Origin: Plicaturopsis crispa FD-325 SS-3
Lineage: Eukaryota; Basidiomycota; Agaricomycetes; Amylocorticiales; Amylocorticiaceae
Length of the DNA stretch: 64,000 nucleotides
Assembly (NCBI GenBank): GCA_000827205.1
Contig: KN832573.1
Span: 343,610 to 407,609, forward strand
Direction: 5' to 3'
Shown in pieces: positions 47,310-58,579 of this stretch (positions within the stretch are counted from its first letter, which is position 1; each line of letters begins with the position of its first letter). A program made the position numbers and the translations under genes. The notes below the pieces were generated by a model. That model saw only the letters and a list, made by a program, of their open reading frames with translations, searched no databases and was not told the DNA's origin.

Positions 47310-47372
47310 TTTACCCCCAGCTTTCACGCGTTTACCCCCAGCTTTCACGCGTTTACCCCCAGCTTTCACGCA
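47310..47372. repeat. 21 bp tandem repeat, three units
   Basis: TTTACCCCCAGCTTTCACGC plus one base is repeated three times. In the plus frame it encodes F-T-P-S-F-H-A. Confidence 0.9.
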
Positions 47373-47770
47373 TTTACATCTACTGTAGGTTCCACACAAC
47401 TACGAGTGCGCCCACGGGCCACGGCGGCTCGGCTTTTCGACTGTAGCCTCATGGGCCGTCGCGCGCGTATTCCTGCCGCTCGTTTCAATACAGCAGCATT
47501 CGAGGAGAAGATCGTCGCATTCGCAGACGGACTCAAGTCGGACTTTGCGGACGCGCTCGAGGCCCACTTTGCAGACGCGCTCGAAGCCCACTTTGCAGAC
47601 GGACTCGAGCCCCACGAACATCCCGCCAACCTACTAAAGATCCCCGCCCGACTACGACTATCAACGCCCAGACACAAGATGGCCTCCGGGCTCTGCACCT
47701 CACCAGCGGACCCCGGGCTTGGATATTGATTTTATCACACAGGACCGCAGCACACGCTCGTCGACCATCT

Positions 47771-47826
47771 CAGTGTCGAAGAAAGAAACTCAGTGTCGAA
47801 GGAAGAAACTCAGTGTCTAAGAAATG
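47771..47826. repeat. 20 bp tandem repeat, nearly three units
   Basis: CAGTGTCGAAGAAAGAAACT is repeated with one change in unit two and a degraded third unit. Confidence 0.85.
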
Positions 47827-48301
47827 ACGGCGTTCCGTGACCACTCCCGCCAGGTGTCCCCGCTAACAGGGCTGTTGCATGCCACCGGGAGTGTGACAAT
47901 TGCAGACGATGCCCTGTATCTCCTCGTCGACACAGCTTGATGACGCGGAGCGCTCGATGCGCATGTTGGGAATTGCGGCTTGTCATATTGTCGCTCCCCG
48001 TGTACACTGTGACTGTCATGGTTTTTGTTCGTCTGGTTCGACCCTGCACATGTACAATGTCATGGCTTGTGAATGCCTCTGGCGCGAGCTATGGCGTCGA
48101 AAGTTTTCTGGCCCAGAGACTTGGCAGCGAAGAAGAACGGGTACCAGCTTGCGAGGACAGTCGACGAAGTATCTTTTGTTGCAGAAAGCAGTTCGTGTCC
48201 TATCAATACATCTATGTTACACCTTCCGTTCCTCTTTAGTAAATACAACCTCCCCCTCCGCATAAGTACGCAAACGCATAGCATCAGTGTATCAGCCCCG
48301 C

Positions 48302-49357
48302 CTATCGCGCAGCAGTCCCATACCCCCGTACCCCCGCCCACGGCGTCGGTTTTAGCGGGATCTGCTCCCCCTTCCCTACACCCCCTCCCTTGCCCTTCCC
48401 CATGCCCTTTCCCCCATCAATATCGAGTTCGTCACCGGCATCCGCGCCATTGACCATGACATCCTCCTCCCCCAGCTCGCCGCCCAGTAAGCCCATGTCC
48501 TCCTGCGCCCAGCGGACGAGGCGCGCCTCGCGCACGCGGAACGGGCCTATCGCGTTTAGCCGGTTTAGTATGCGCGGCGGGCTGAGGCGCTTTAGGGTTA
48601 GGATGGGCGACGAGGCGAGGCGCTGGAGGAAGGGCGGTGGGTAGCGGACGAGGTAGGCGAGGAGGAGGAGGGCGATGCTGTAGACAAAGATAAGATAAGA
48701 TCAGCGTGTTCAGTATCAGTGCGGGAAAGAGGGGGGGGACGCACGCAGTGAGCAGAAGCACAGTGCCGATGACGCGGCGGGGGCGCGATGACCCGGGCGC
48801 GATGTCCACCAGGTCGTTCTCTTCGCCTTCCTCGCCTTCCTCCTCATTCCCTTTGTCCTCCTCATTCCCTTTGCCCTTCCCCTCCTCCTCTTCGTCGTTG
48901 TCCGCGAAACTCGACACCTCGTCTTCCGCGAGACCAAACACCCGTCCGTGCACCTTATCAAAGCAAAGCGTCATATATCAGATCTCAGCACCGTCATGGT
49001 CATGGTCAGCGGTGCGCACGCACAAGGCGGATGCGCGCAGGCCCGGAGACGAGTACTAGCGGGGCTTTCGCACAATCCAGGTTAGATACGATAGCGTGTG
49101 TTGTGGTAGAGTGGGGGCGTACCATCATCGTGCGCATCATCCCATTCCGCTATACCTTCCGCCGATAACAACCCCGCGCCCTCCCAGTGATCGATACCGC
49201 GTTCTAGGAGCGGACAAAGATCGAACGCCCTCCCACCGAGCTCGAAGGCACACGTCGTCGAGGGGTGCGCGCCGAAGAGGTGCTGGTGGATCCTCGCGCT
49301 GGCCGTGGCGCTGAGAGTGGAGAGGAGGGCGTAGGCGATAAGCGCCCGCGGGATCAT
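48302..49357 (-). CDS. Atg27-like single-pass membrane protein with shortened lumenal part
   Basis: Four exons (49123-49357, 49024-49064, 48745-48953, 48302-48677) give 286 residues. The N-terminus is a signal peptide (MIPRALIAYALLSTLSATA), followed by CAFELGGRAFDLCPLL, the opening of the lumenal Atg27/MRH domain in basidiomycete relatives. Then come a Glu-rich linker, one transmembrane helix (VIGTVLLLTAIALLLLAYLV) and a cytosolic tail with REARLVRWAQEDMGLLGGE, VMVNG and IPLKPTP, which I recall as the conserved tail of these proteins. Atg27 relatives cycle between Golgi, endosomes and vacuole and aid membrane supply for autophagy. Oddly, most of the MRH domain, including its later cysteine block, is missing: only about 75 residues separate the first motif from the acidic linker. 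The family call rests mainly on tail and FDLCPLL motif. Confidence 0.62.
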
Positions 49358-49833
49358 CGCGATACTCGAATAACGTTATGTCGAAAGTTCCTCGCAGGTC
49401 GCAGGAAGTGAGACGACTTGTACGGCGCTCCTCAAGCAGTTTATCAAGCCACCCAGGCGTGGACGTATAAGTACTAGCTTAGGCCCGTGGGGCGTGATAT
49501 TACAGGATGAGGTCACCTGCAGCTGGGGGCTATTCCCGGCCTCGAGGCTCGCACACGGCAAAACATATTATTGCAGCGCAGCGCGGTAGGGGCGTGGACA
49601 TTTGGGGAACGTGCGAGTAGGTACAGGAGGACAGATATGACAACAGCTAAAGGTGGGATGAAGGAAGGAAGGGAGGAGGGAGGGAAGGATGAGCTTAAGA
49701 GAGTTCGTGCTTTGGGGCGCTCGGTCCGCCCGGGATACCATCCATCTACTGCACCGGTTCCGTCTACGGTAGTCCAGCACTCGAAGGACTAAACACAAAC
49801 CTGCTCAGACACCGCGCGCACCCCAGGTTGAAG
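49358..49833. other. Spacer; right part belongs to a tandem duplication
   Basis: From about 49590 the sequence matches 51950-52195, the 3' flank of the intact DUF6534 gene: GAACGTGCGAGTAGGTxCAGGA, GAGCTTAAGAGAGTTCGTG-like, CACCGGTTCCGTCTACGGTA and CCCCAGGTTGAAGC blocks. Confidence 0.6.
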
Positions 49834-51450
49834 CTCACCTCCTAGGATTCACGTAACAGCATACCGACTGGCAAAGTCCTCCGCCCTCGCGATGGCCACA
49901 AAGTCCTCCGACTGCCCCTTGACCTCCGTCGCTATCATCGCGATCCTCTAGTGGCGACTGCGATCTCTAGCGGGTCCGTGCTCGTCTGTACCACACCTCC
50001 TTCAGTAGCTTGGAACGCGCCATCCCAATTAGCCACCTCAAGAGAGCGCAAGGGGGCGGGGACGCCGGAAGGGTAGGCCAAAGGAGGGAACAGGAAGCAA
50101 CACACCTTCTCCCCCCACCCCACCCGACGAACGCCCAGGCCCAGGCCCGGGGAGGCGCGAGGGGTGGATCGACATAATCTACCCGTGGGCACACAGTCGG
50201 GGCGCAGCCGGCGGCGCGAGCTCAGCCGCCCGTCGAGGAGAGTTCAGCCTGCCCGTCTTGGCCGTGTCAGTCGTTAGTCGTCACGTCAATACTAGTATCG
50301 GCCAACAAGGAGGGTAGAATGGACTTGGCCACGTCGGGTGGAATGGCCCAGGAGGGTGGGGAGTGGGACGTACGACGCGAGGTACACTTCTCGTACACTG
50401 CTCGTTCTCGTGCTCGTACACTTCCCATACACCGCTCGTACAGCGCTCGTCAGACGTGGACGCGTGTGTGAGGACGCATGTGTGTGCGAGGGAGGAGGGG
50501 ATGGATAACGTACGTTTACCAAGCAGGAAGTAGACCGCTGGAGTTCGGCATCACGATGTACCCGCTCCGTCCTTGCACACCGCTTGAAAGGAAAGGCGGA
50601 GACGGACGGTGCTCGCGTCGATGCTGCACGCCAAAATATCATAAAAATGCGTCGAGTCCGGGTGGGAGTGAGAAGACATACTCCCCCACTCATCAGCTCC
50701 AACGCAAACCTCCGTAAGTGAGAAAGGCGCACCGGTGTTGATGGTACAGCATGCACGTTGATATTGAGCAGCGACTCCGTCCTACCCGTGCGTCCCCATC
50801 AGCCCCTCCTCCTTGTCCTTCTTTGCGCGTGTTGCAGGAGTCAAGGAAAGTCTACATTGCATAAGTAAAGGAGGGTAGGGTTAGAGGAGACGCACCTAGG
50901 GAAGCCGGTACGCGACTTGTGCAGGTAGTAGCACATGTCACAGGGAGGAGGCGACGGTCGTGCCCGCTACGAAGTATAGGTAGAATGGCCACTGTGGTAC
51001 GCACAATCAGAACGTCAGGCGGGGAGGTGTAGTGGGGAAGTAGGAAGCGGGCAGAGGGAAAGAGACGTACACTCAATGCTCACAGTCCCCACCGCTGCTC
51101 AGGACACGACTCCGAACGAGCGCCCCGTAATAGCTTTTCGAACACCCTGATAATACATCTTCCTTCCTTCCTTCCTTCCCTACCACTCGAAATGATAATA
51201 TTGAGTGCACGTACCGATCCCACACTGAAACACCTGGTTCCTAATAGAGTAAGGCAATGTGTGTGGGGTGGGGGGAGAGGACGCACGCACCGAGGTCTAG
51301 CAATGACACTGCGAACTACACATATGACACGCCGCGTCAAAAGAGGGGGTGAAAGGAGAAGGTGTAGAATAGAATGAACGCACGATCCCGGACGTCAGGA
51401 GTCAGTTGCGTTCACTCCAGCGGTCAGGACTCCACACACACGAACGCGAG
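49834..51450 (-). pseudogene. Decayed copy of the neighbouring DUF6534 gene
   Basis: Homology to 52195-53560 covers the later exons. It begins at the NRNWLLTSGI exon (about 51390-51440), where the tryptophan codon TGG is TGA here. It includes the CYYLHKSRTGFP exon (about 50900-50950), disturbed by a small insertion, and ends at the matching stop TGA near 49834. The first exons (start, first three helices) are absent; that place is taken by a 20 bp tandem repeat array at 51561-51690. Some splice sites survive. I therefore read it as a 5'-truncated pseudogene from tandem duplication. Confidence 0.65.
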
Positions 51451-51560
51451 AGAAATTGGGAGGGCCTCACATCGTCGATCCCTCGGGTGTGCCCTAGAGA
51501 CGCGTGAATGCGACACTGACACTGGACAAGGACCTGTCGTTGAATCAAGACGGGAGGCGC

Positions 51561-51690
51561 CGAGATGCGAGGGGACAACTGGAGATGCGAGGGAGACAGC
51601 TACAGACGCGAGGGGACAGCTAGAGATGCGACGCGAGGGGGCAGCTAGAGATGCGATCGAGGGGACAGCTAGAGATGCGAGGGGACATCT
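51561..51690. repeat. 20 bp tandem repeat, about six units
   Basis: The unit is near AGAGATGCGAGGGGACAGCT, with small insertions between units. It lies where the 5' half of the decayed DUF6534 copy should be. Single GAGGGGACAGCTAGA units also occur upstream of the intact gene near 54945. Confidence 0.8.
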
Positions 51691-52194
51691 ATGGTATCGC
51701 AGTTGATCAGGTACCGCTCATAGCAGATTGGCAGTCTAGCTTGAGTGCTTGAGCCTTCGAGACTTCTGAGGTGAGAGTGCGGCGACGGCGAATCATCGGC
51801 CTTCATCTGCATGCAGCTAGTGCGAGGCTTCAGCCACCTGGTACGTAGTGTCCACTAAAAATCTACCAAATATCTATAGTCACTGACAGTGATACGCCTG
51901 TTAGATAACGATGAACACTCACCTGCCATTAACAACTCGGGTCCTGTACTCACCTTGCGGCCGTCCGTGTTGAACGTGCGAGTAGGTGCAGGACATAGAG
52001 TAGAGATCTAACATTGACAACAACGACAGGTGGTACACAGTGAGGGAAGGATAAGCTTAAGAGAGTTCGTGGGGCTCCACCGGTTCCGTCTACGGTAGCC
52101 CAGGACTCCGTCTACGGTAACCCAGGACTCCTCGACGGACTGTACGCAAATTTCTGCTCAGCAACAGGCCGCAACACACCCCAGGTTGAAGCAC

Positions 52195-54430
52195 TCACCT
52201 CCGGTTTACAGCATACCGACTCGCAATGGCCGCAAAGTCCTCCGACTGCCGCTTGATCTCCGTCGCGATCGCGATCTCGAGCGGGGATGCGCGGTCCGTG
52301 CTCGTCTGTACCACCGCCGTCCGTTATTTATACGCACGCAGGAGGAAGGGTGGAGGGAAGGAGAAGAGGAAGAACAACACACCTTCTCGACAGCCGTAGA
52401 AGGCGAAGAATGCTCGTGCGGCGCGGGGAGGCGCGAGAGGTGGATCGACATGATCTCCGGGCCCGAGGTCGTCCCTCCGCCGTCGGCGCGTAGCCGGCGC
52501 GAATTTAGCCTGCCAGTTGCGACGTCAGTATCCGCTTGGCCTAGGAGGGTGGCATGGATGTGGGGGCACGTACGAGGCGAGGTAGGAATTGAGGTACACT
52601 GTGTGGTTGTGCGATGCGAGTCAGATATGGACCCGTGCGTGGGGGAGGGGGACGTACATTTACTGAGCAGGAGGTAGAAAGCGAGGAAGATGAAATTGTT
52701 TGGCATCACGATGTACTGTAGCAAACGAGCGGCTTAGTTACACGCCCGTCATTGCAGACTTGGAAGGCAGAGACGTACCGTTATCATGCCTAGGCTCGCG
52801 TCGATGCTATACGCCAATATCATTGTCAACACACGCCACGATGCCGGGTGAGAGAAACGCACGCAGTGAGCAGACCTATCCTCTCACCCATCAGCACAAC
52901 ACCCATCCCAACACTTGAGTGAGAAAACGCGCACCCGTATTAATCGTATACATCATCAGCACGTTGATCAGCGACTCCGTCCTTCGTCCCCATCAGCCCA
53001 CCTGCACGCGTTAAAAAGAGGGTTGGGATTAGAGGAGACAAACCTAGGGAAGCCGGTGCGCGACTTGTGCAGGTAGTAGCACAGGGAGGAGGCGACGTAC
53101 GCGTCTGCGGTCGTGCCCGCTGCGAAGTTCAGGTAGAAGAGCCACTATTGCGTGTGAGTTAGCGCGTTGAGTCAGTCGACGCGTTAGGTTGGGGATGTGG
53201 GAAGTGGGCGGAGAGGTGACGTACGCTCATGGTATTCAGCTCCGCGAACGACGCGACTTTGAACGCGCGGCCCGTAATAGCTAGTATACGTGAGCCAACC
53301 ACTCAGCATGAGAAGATAGAGTGCTTGTACCGATTCCGCACACTGGAACGCAAACGCGGAGAAATTAGGGAAACTTGTGTGTTGTGGGAGTAATGACGCA
53401 CCGAGGTCAAGCAGCGAGACCGCGAACTGCACATATGACGCGTCAGGAGGGGGGGTTACGGTCAAGATGTACAGTTCACGCACGATCCCGGACGTCAGGA
53501 GCCAGTTCCGATTGCTTACTGCTCACGCCAGCGGTCAGGACTTTACACGAGGGCATGGCAAACTGGAAGTCCTCACATCGCAGGACGCGCCGCGCGAAAA
53601 GCCTGTGAGATGAATGAATAATGGGTTAGCCGGGATTCAAGAGAGCAGGGAGGTGGGTCGTTACAGGCGTATAATGAAGTCTTGCAAAGACTGCGCGTTG
53701 GACGAGGCCAGTGAGCAACAGCCCTACAGAGTATTCGCACGCCTTACCGTCATGAATACATGGATCTGCCCACGCACGCATACATCAACAATCCTTGCAA
53801 GCTGTATCGAACGAAATATCACGCACGATCACACTCCTGCCAACCCCACACCACACGTCAGCACTCCAGGCGCCGATAAGATATGAGCAAGGGAGAAGGG
53901 GAGACGCACCAAACAGGCACGGCCATCGCGAGCGGGTCCAGAAAGTTGCTCACAAGGTAGTGGTACAGGATGTGCGCGTGCAGGCAGCTGTCGAACGTGT
54001 CCAGCACCCTGTCGCCCCCGCACCATCTCATCAGCCTTGTATCGCACCACGCAAAGCACGCAGAGGACGTACCAGAGGACCGCGATCTGGCATGATGCCA
54101 CCAGTTGAGTCAGCGTGCAACTATGATGAGATGGGGAGAGGGAGACGCACGAGGGAGCGCAGCCACGCCCGGTCGCGCGCGTGCCTGTACGTGTTCTCAA
54201 AGTATATGTACGTCTGTGTGCACGCCACTCCCCATAGCCTACAATATGCGCGTCCATCCGTCCTTGTCAGTGACGCGCCAGTCGTCGAGTTATTAGCATT
54301 GAAGGAAAGGGACGCACGCGATCGCAACGAGCCCGCCGACGAGCAGCGCGCCGAGGGTGTTGTCGAAATGCACATCCGCTAGTGAAGGTGAGGGTGTGGA
54401 TGGGGAAGTCATCGGGGACGGGGAAGCCAT
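52195..54430 (-). CDS. Classical DUF6534 seven-helix membrane protein
   Basis: It reads from ATG 54430 (MASPSPMTSPSTPSPSLADV) to TGA 52195-52197 through about a dozen exons. Family motifs appear in textbook order: DNTLGALLVGGLVAIA, LWGVACTQTYIYFENTYRHA, IAVLWVLDTFDSCLHAHILY with HYLVSNFLDPLAMAVPVW, LFARRVLR, VSNRNWLLTSGI, AITGRAFKVASFAELNTM, FAAGTTADAYVASSLCYYLH with KSRTGF, RTESLINVLMMYTINTGLLT, LQYIVMPNNFIFLAFYLLLSK and VYLNSYLASLNSRR. A cytosolic tail of about 70 residues ends SRYAVNRR. DUF6534 proteins are predicted seven-helix membrane proteins, common in mushrooms and of unknown function. This gene is closer to the standard family than the array copies at 4-37 kb, which form their own subgroup. 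The exon around 53720-53800 is the least certain part. Confidence 0.8.
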
Positions 54431-55290
54431 GGACGAGGAGCAGAGGCTAGAGCACGCAGACAACAGCGGTAGATTGGAGAGGATGGAGATTTAATTATGT
54501 ACTCTCTCGGATCCTTCTGGTGCCGCGTCGAGTCCTTCTGGTAGACTGGTGCCGCGTCGAATCCTTCCAGTGCTACCCCATAGACGCGTGAATGCGACAG
54601 GGACGCGTGCATGCGACACTGGACAGGGACCCCGGAATGGAATAAGTGGATGGGTGGATTAGAGAAGAAGAACGCGGACGCGCGGTCTATTGGCGCAATT
54701 GCCTCCGTCGCGCAATGGGATTTTTCGAGGACTCCGATATCGTGGGACGTGGGGGCGCAGGTTGCCGCGGGAGTGCGAGTAGGAGGAATCATATTGCGTC
54801 CTACAAGTACATGCGAAATCGCAGGGATGAGTCCAAGTTTTAGACTAGCGACGATTGCACGCACCAAGGCGGACTCAATCGCTTGAGTCTCGTTCATTAA
54901 CATATGTCTGGCGTTCCCCGGTTTGTATCGCTGAATTGAGAAGGGAGACGAGGGGACAGCTAGAATGGTATCGCAGCTGATCAGGAACTGATCATGGCGG
55001 ATTGGCAGTATAAGCCTCGGGCGCTTGAGTGCTTGAGCCGTCGAGGCTTCTGAGCTCACATGAGAGTGAGAGTGAGAGACTTGGGCACGGCGGCAGATGC
55101 CGTGCGACGGTGAATCGTCGGCCTTCATCTGCATGTAGCTAGTGCAAGGCATCGGTTGCTGGTAGCCTTCAGCAAGTCTTGCTTCAAGTGCCTATAGTCA
55201 ATGATCCACCGCAGCGAGCACTGTTGAGTAATGATGAAACTCACCTGATAACTCGGGTCCCGTCCCAAAGTGTCCGTAAGTAGGAGCCAC

Positions 55291-56747
55291 TCTCATGTGC
55301 TAGTGAGTTATATTCGTACACGCAGATAATACACGCGCCCACAAAAGAGAAAGCGGGGTCTTCGTCCGCAAGCAGGTTAAGATGCCACATGGGAGCTCAT
55401 ACGCTCATGGTAGGCGACGCCGAGACGGCATCGACCCACTCGCGGGAAAATGCCGAGAGATACTTGGACGTTGCATTGTAGCGGGAAAACTCTGGGTCTC
55501 GGAAAAAATGAGGTGAGCGGTAAAAAAATTGTAGGGCGGAGGGGAGAGCCCTTGGGGTCGACGGAGCGAAATGAATGGGGTGGGTGGAGGAGGCTATGCT
55601 CGGGGGGATGACGGGAAAAATGGCTTGGGACGCAAGAAATGAATTTCTTTGTTCGTTCCACGGCGAGGGGGAGAAAGAAGGCGGAGGAACGTCGCACTCG
55701 AAGCACTGCGCCCCGTGGAACTACGGGAAGAGCCTCGGAGTGAGGCTTGTAAAAAGGATAGAGTTTGGAAGCAGAGGGTTCAAACGTTTATCGTGAGTCC
55801 GAATGAACTGCCCAGCGCATACGTTAGCAATCCCCACTGCATCTCTTCATCCTGCGACGCACAATCCTTATCCACGAGTGGCAAACGACGGCATTAGGAC
55901 GCGGCATACGCGGTGGAACAATTCTACGTGCACTCACAGGAGAATTATACAGTAATGTATGGCAGAACGTCGCGCGTGAACGCCGGAGCGTGCAACTTGC
56001 GCACGGATGTGTTGAGATGCGCAGTCTGCGTATATCGCCCTGCGCACGCGGGAGAGTGGTGGGATTCGAGGTAGGGTTTGAGTCGCAGTTGAATTGAGTT
56101 TTGACGCCTTCGAAATCGTGAGGTATGGCCAAGTTCGACGAGGGAGACAGGCGAATTCGAGAAGGTGGAAGGTGAAACAATAGCATCGGAAAGTAGAGTC
56201 ATTAATATTGGCCACACCAGAAACAAGGCGGTTGCGCGATAACGCGGGAGGCATGACCTAGAACTCCAGACGCACTCATCCATATAAAAATTTGCCGTCG
56301 GCATGTTCTTTAGCGTTCAAGGGAAAGCCGCGAAGAATGCAAGACTCACAGTATGTAGACTTGACCAGACGCTGCGCCGAAATTGACTGGACAACAGGAC
56401 GACCGACAGGACGTTGTATCACCGCACACCCCTCCCACTAGCTTCATCGTGTCGTGAAATCCGGTATCGTGAGCGCCGGCGAAGAGCGGGAGGTCAAATG
56501 AGGCGTACACATATATCGATTGCGAGTGGAGCCGACAGCGAAGAGAGACCTCAGTGGAGAAGGATCCGAAGGCGAGTGTGGCCTGTCCGTTCTAAAGAAA
56601 ACGCGAGAATGAAGGAGGACGTACTAAATTCCGACTCGTCACGGAGCTATGGTAGTACCGGGCAGCGCGTAGCGGACAAACGTTCATTATAATTTCGTAT
56701 GACTATGAAGCATTGGTGTAAGTATGTACCTTTGATTAAGAACTGCG
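55291..56747. other. Spacer, nothing recognisable
   Basis: The longest frames (minus 55377-55706 and 55824-56304, in three overlapping frames) show no known domain. The region may hold the 3' UTR of BTB gene 2 and regulatory DNA. Confidence 0.35.
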
Positions 56748-58038
56748 TTATGAAAGGCTTGGGGCAAAACGGCAGAAACTCACCATAATAACAATGGGTG
56801 AGAGACGGACGATACGTGACTCATTATCAATATTTACTTGCTTCGAAATTGCCAAGAATTGAGGACGACGACGTTGAGCATATGCATCGAGGTGAGCGAA
56901 TAATTCTACGCAAAATTGATTAGATGCAGACGCGGGCAGAACGACGTGATAGTGAGACTTACACAAATGGGTACGGGAGACGAGCTTCGCCCAAGGGTCC
57001 AAGTCAAAGCACCCCGGAAGTTTCTCCCAAAACCGTTGACGGCCCTCACTGTGGCGACTCTTCGCAAACGCGATGCAATCTGCGCACATATGGTCTTCCC
57101 ATTGAGTGTCCCATTTGCAGAGTGCGGCGCAGCGGGGAAAGGGCTTCCAGAGCGAGTCGGATATGGCATGGAAGCGTGCACTGCAGCTGTCGGGGTCCGT
57201 ACAGTTGTCGATCATTTCATGCTCGTCAAGCCACGCAAATGTCGTGGACATAGACAGGGCGATGGCGTTCTGCCGACCGAGTATTGCGATCTTTTGGTCT
57301 GACGAGGACAATTTCTGGGGCTGCCCAGTGCTGAGGCAGGTATACCCGTCTAGAATGTCCCCGTCCTTGATATGCATGATGCATACGTAGAATGCGGCAG
57401 GCAAGATTGCCATGATGTCAAGCTCCCGCGCCAAATTGATGACGTCGAATACAATGCCAGTATAACGGATGGGAAGTCTGAACGGATGCAGATGGCAGCG
57501 ATCCCATTCCCAGAGGATATACGAGTATTCTTTCTTGAGAAGTTCGAACCCGTCATCGTACAGGTGCGTTATCTCGTATTTCTTGCCGAGGCGCAATACT
57601 GAAGCGATCCGACGTAGCGACTGCGTGTACTTCGTGTGGAAGTACCTGTATCACACGAAGACCGAATGAGCCTTGTGAAATCTGCAACTCACACGAATAT
57701 AATGGCACTCACGTCCTATCATACAGTGCGCGCAGCAGCGACTCTAAATCCTGCGCCGAGTCGTGCAGTACCACCAAAGGGCAGCCTTCGACCCTGTCCT
57801 CGCCGCGGGACTCTCCGATGTTGAGCATGTCCTCAAAGATGGGCGAATTCTGCGCGAGGACGGTGGAATGAACGCGGAATCGCGTGTTCTCCGCCTGCAG
57901 AACGATGCTGCCGTCCTTGTACCATATCTCGCTCGACTTCGCTGGGTGAGAAGTTTTGGGCCGCGCGTCGTTACTAGGCTCGTCTGTCCTCGGGCGCTTG
58001 GAAACACGGTTGCCGGGGCTTGACCTGGTAGAAGGCAT
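56748..58038 (-). CDS. BTB/POZ domain protein 2
   Basis: Two exons (57713-58038 and 56748-57645) join in frame across a 67 bp intron to give 407 residues. The BTB domain is close to that of BTB protein 1: IWYKDGSIVLQAENTRFRVH, STVLAQNSPIFEDMLNIG, GCPLVVLHDSAQDLESLLRA, LRLGKKYEITHLYDDGF. The shared extension follows (INLARELDIMAILPAAFYVC, KLSSSDQKIAILGRQNAIAL, CSARFHAISDSLWKPFPRC, CADCIAFAKSRHSEGRQRFW). BTB domains dimerise and often recruit other proteins; a role in ubiquitin ligation or transcription cannot be told from this sequence. After DLDPWAKLVS the frame runs on for about 80 residues, but a good GTAAGT donor there, with a TTGCGTAG acceptor 60 bp later, could change the tail. The intron position is identical to BTB 1. 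Confidence 0.85.
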
Positions 58039-58579
58039 AGTATTCGTACCACACTGGTCTACGCGTCTAGAAGTGCGAAAATGCTTGGTCGATTGAAGGT
58101 GACAATGTCCGCAGATTTTAAAGCGCTGAGGCTGTCAAGGGCTGGTCAAGGGAGACTAGTTGCCGCCGCTTGTGGTGGAAGGATTTGAAGCTGCAGCCAC
58201 CGCAGACGCCTAGCGCCACAAACGCGCCACGGAATAACTACGCTACGTACGTGGGGACAAGCCATGGACTTTGATTCTGAACGTTTTGTTACACCGTCGG
58301 TGTATCACTAATATGTGGGCTCAGACAGTACTAATGACTGGCAGTACCGCTGCGTCGCATAACTGCATATGTATGTGCAGTATATCTCTGTATCCTACGT
58401 AAATAATTTTCCTCCGTCTCAAACGTCGCACTCTAACTTGCCCCATAGTTTCATCTAGGCCAAGCACTTAGCACACAATGTCAACGCCCGAGGATCAAAG
58501 GACCTGACGACAATGTTAATGATCCCTACCGAGCCCAACATCCGAGCACAGTATGTTCCAAAACTTAGCGCTCTCAGCC
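58039..58579. other. Divergent spacer between BTB gene 2 and the BTB pseudogene
   Basis: It should contain the promoter of BTB gene 2. No repeat or gene is evident. Confidence 0.35.

Larger units (their letters stand above)
46213..48301 (+). other. ORF-bearing, repeat-rich region (possible gene at 46737-47729)
   Basis: The plus-strand frame 46737-47729 is open for 330 codons but is Arg/Pro/Ser-rich and contains two tandem repeats: FTPSFHA three times (47310-47372) and an 8-residue FADALEAH unit three times (47541-47613). The second repeat gives an amphipathic acidic stretch. A possible intron (47061-47120, GTAAGT to CCACAG) would change the middle. I recognise no domain, and repeats alone can keep a frame open, so it stays a weak candidate. 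Upstream, 46560-46670 has another open stretch (LKRNVSAYGILTPEQAHRYF) whose start I cannot place. Confidence 0.3.
49590..55290. repeat. Tandem duplication of a DUF6534 gene with both flanks
   Basis: Unit 1 (about 49590-51970) and unit 2 (about 51950-55290) are direct copies. The 3' flanks, gene bodies and 5' flanks correspond in order; 51700-51970 matches 54960-55290 in blocks such as GGCCTTCATCTGCATG and AACTCGGGTCC. Unit 1 has lost about half of its gene body and is decayed. Unit 2 holds the intact gene. The units are well diverged, so the event is not recent. Confidence 0.7.

Noticed and set aside
48432-48974. 180-codon minus-strand ORF covering the acidic linker of the Atg27-like gene
   Set aside because: Its second half is the intron and a wrong frame; splicing at 48744-48678 restores the membrane helix and the conserved tail.
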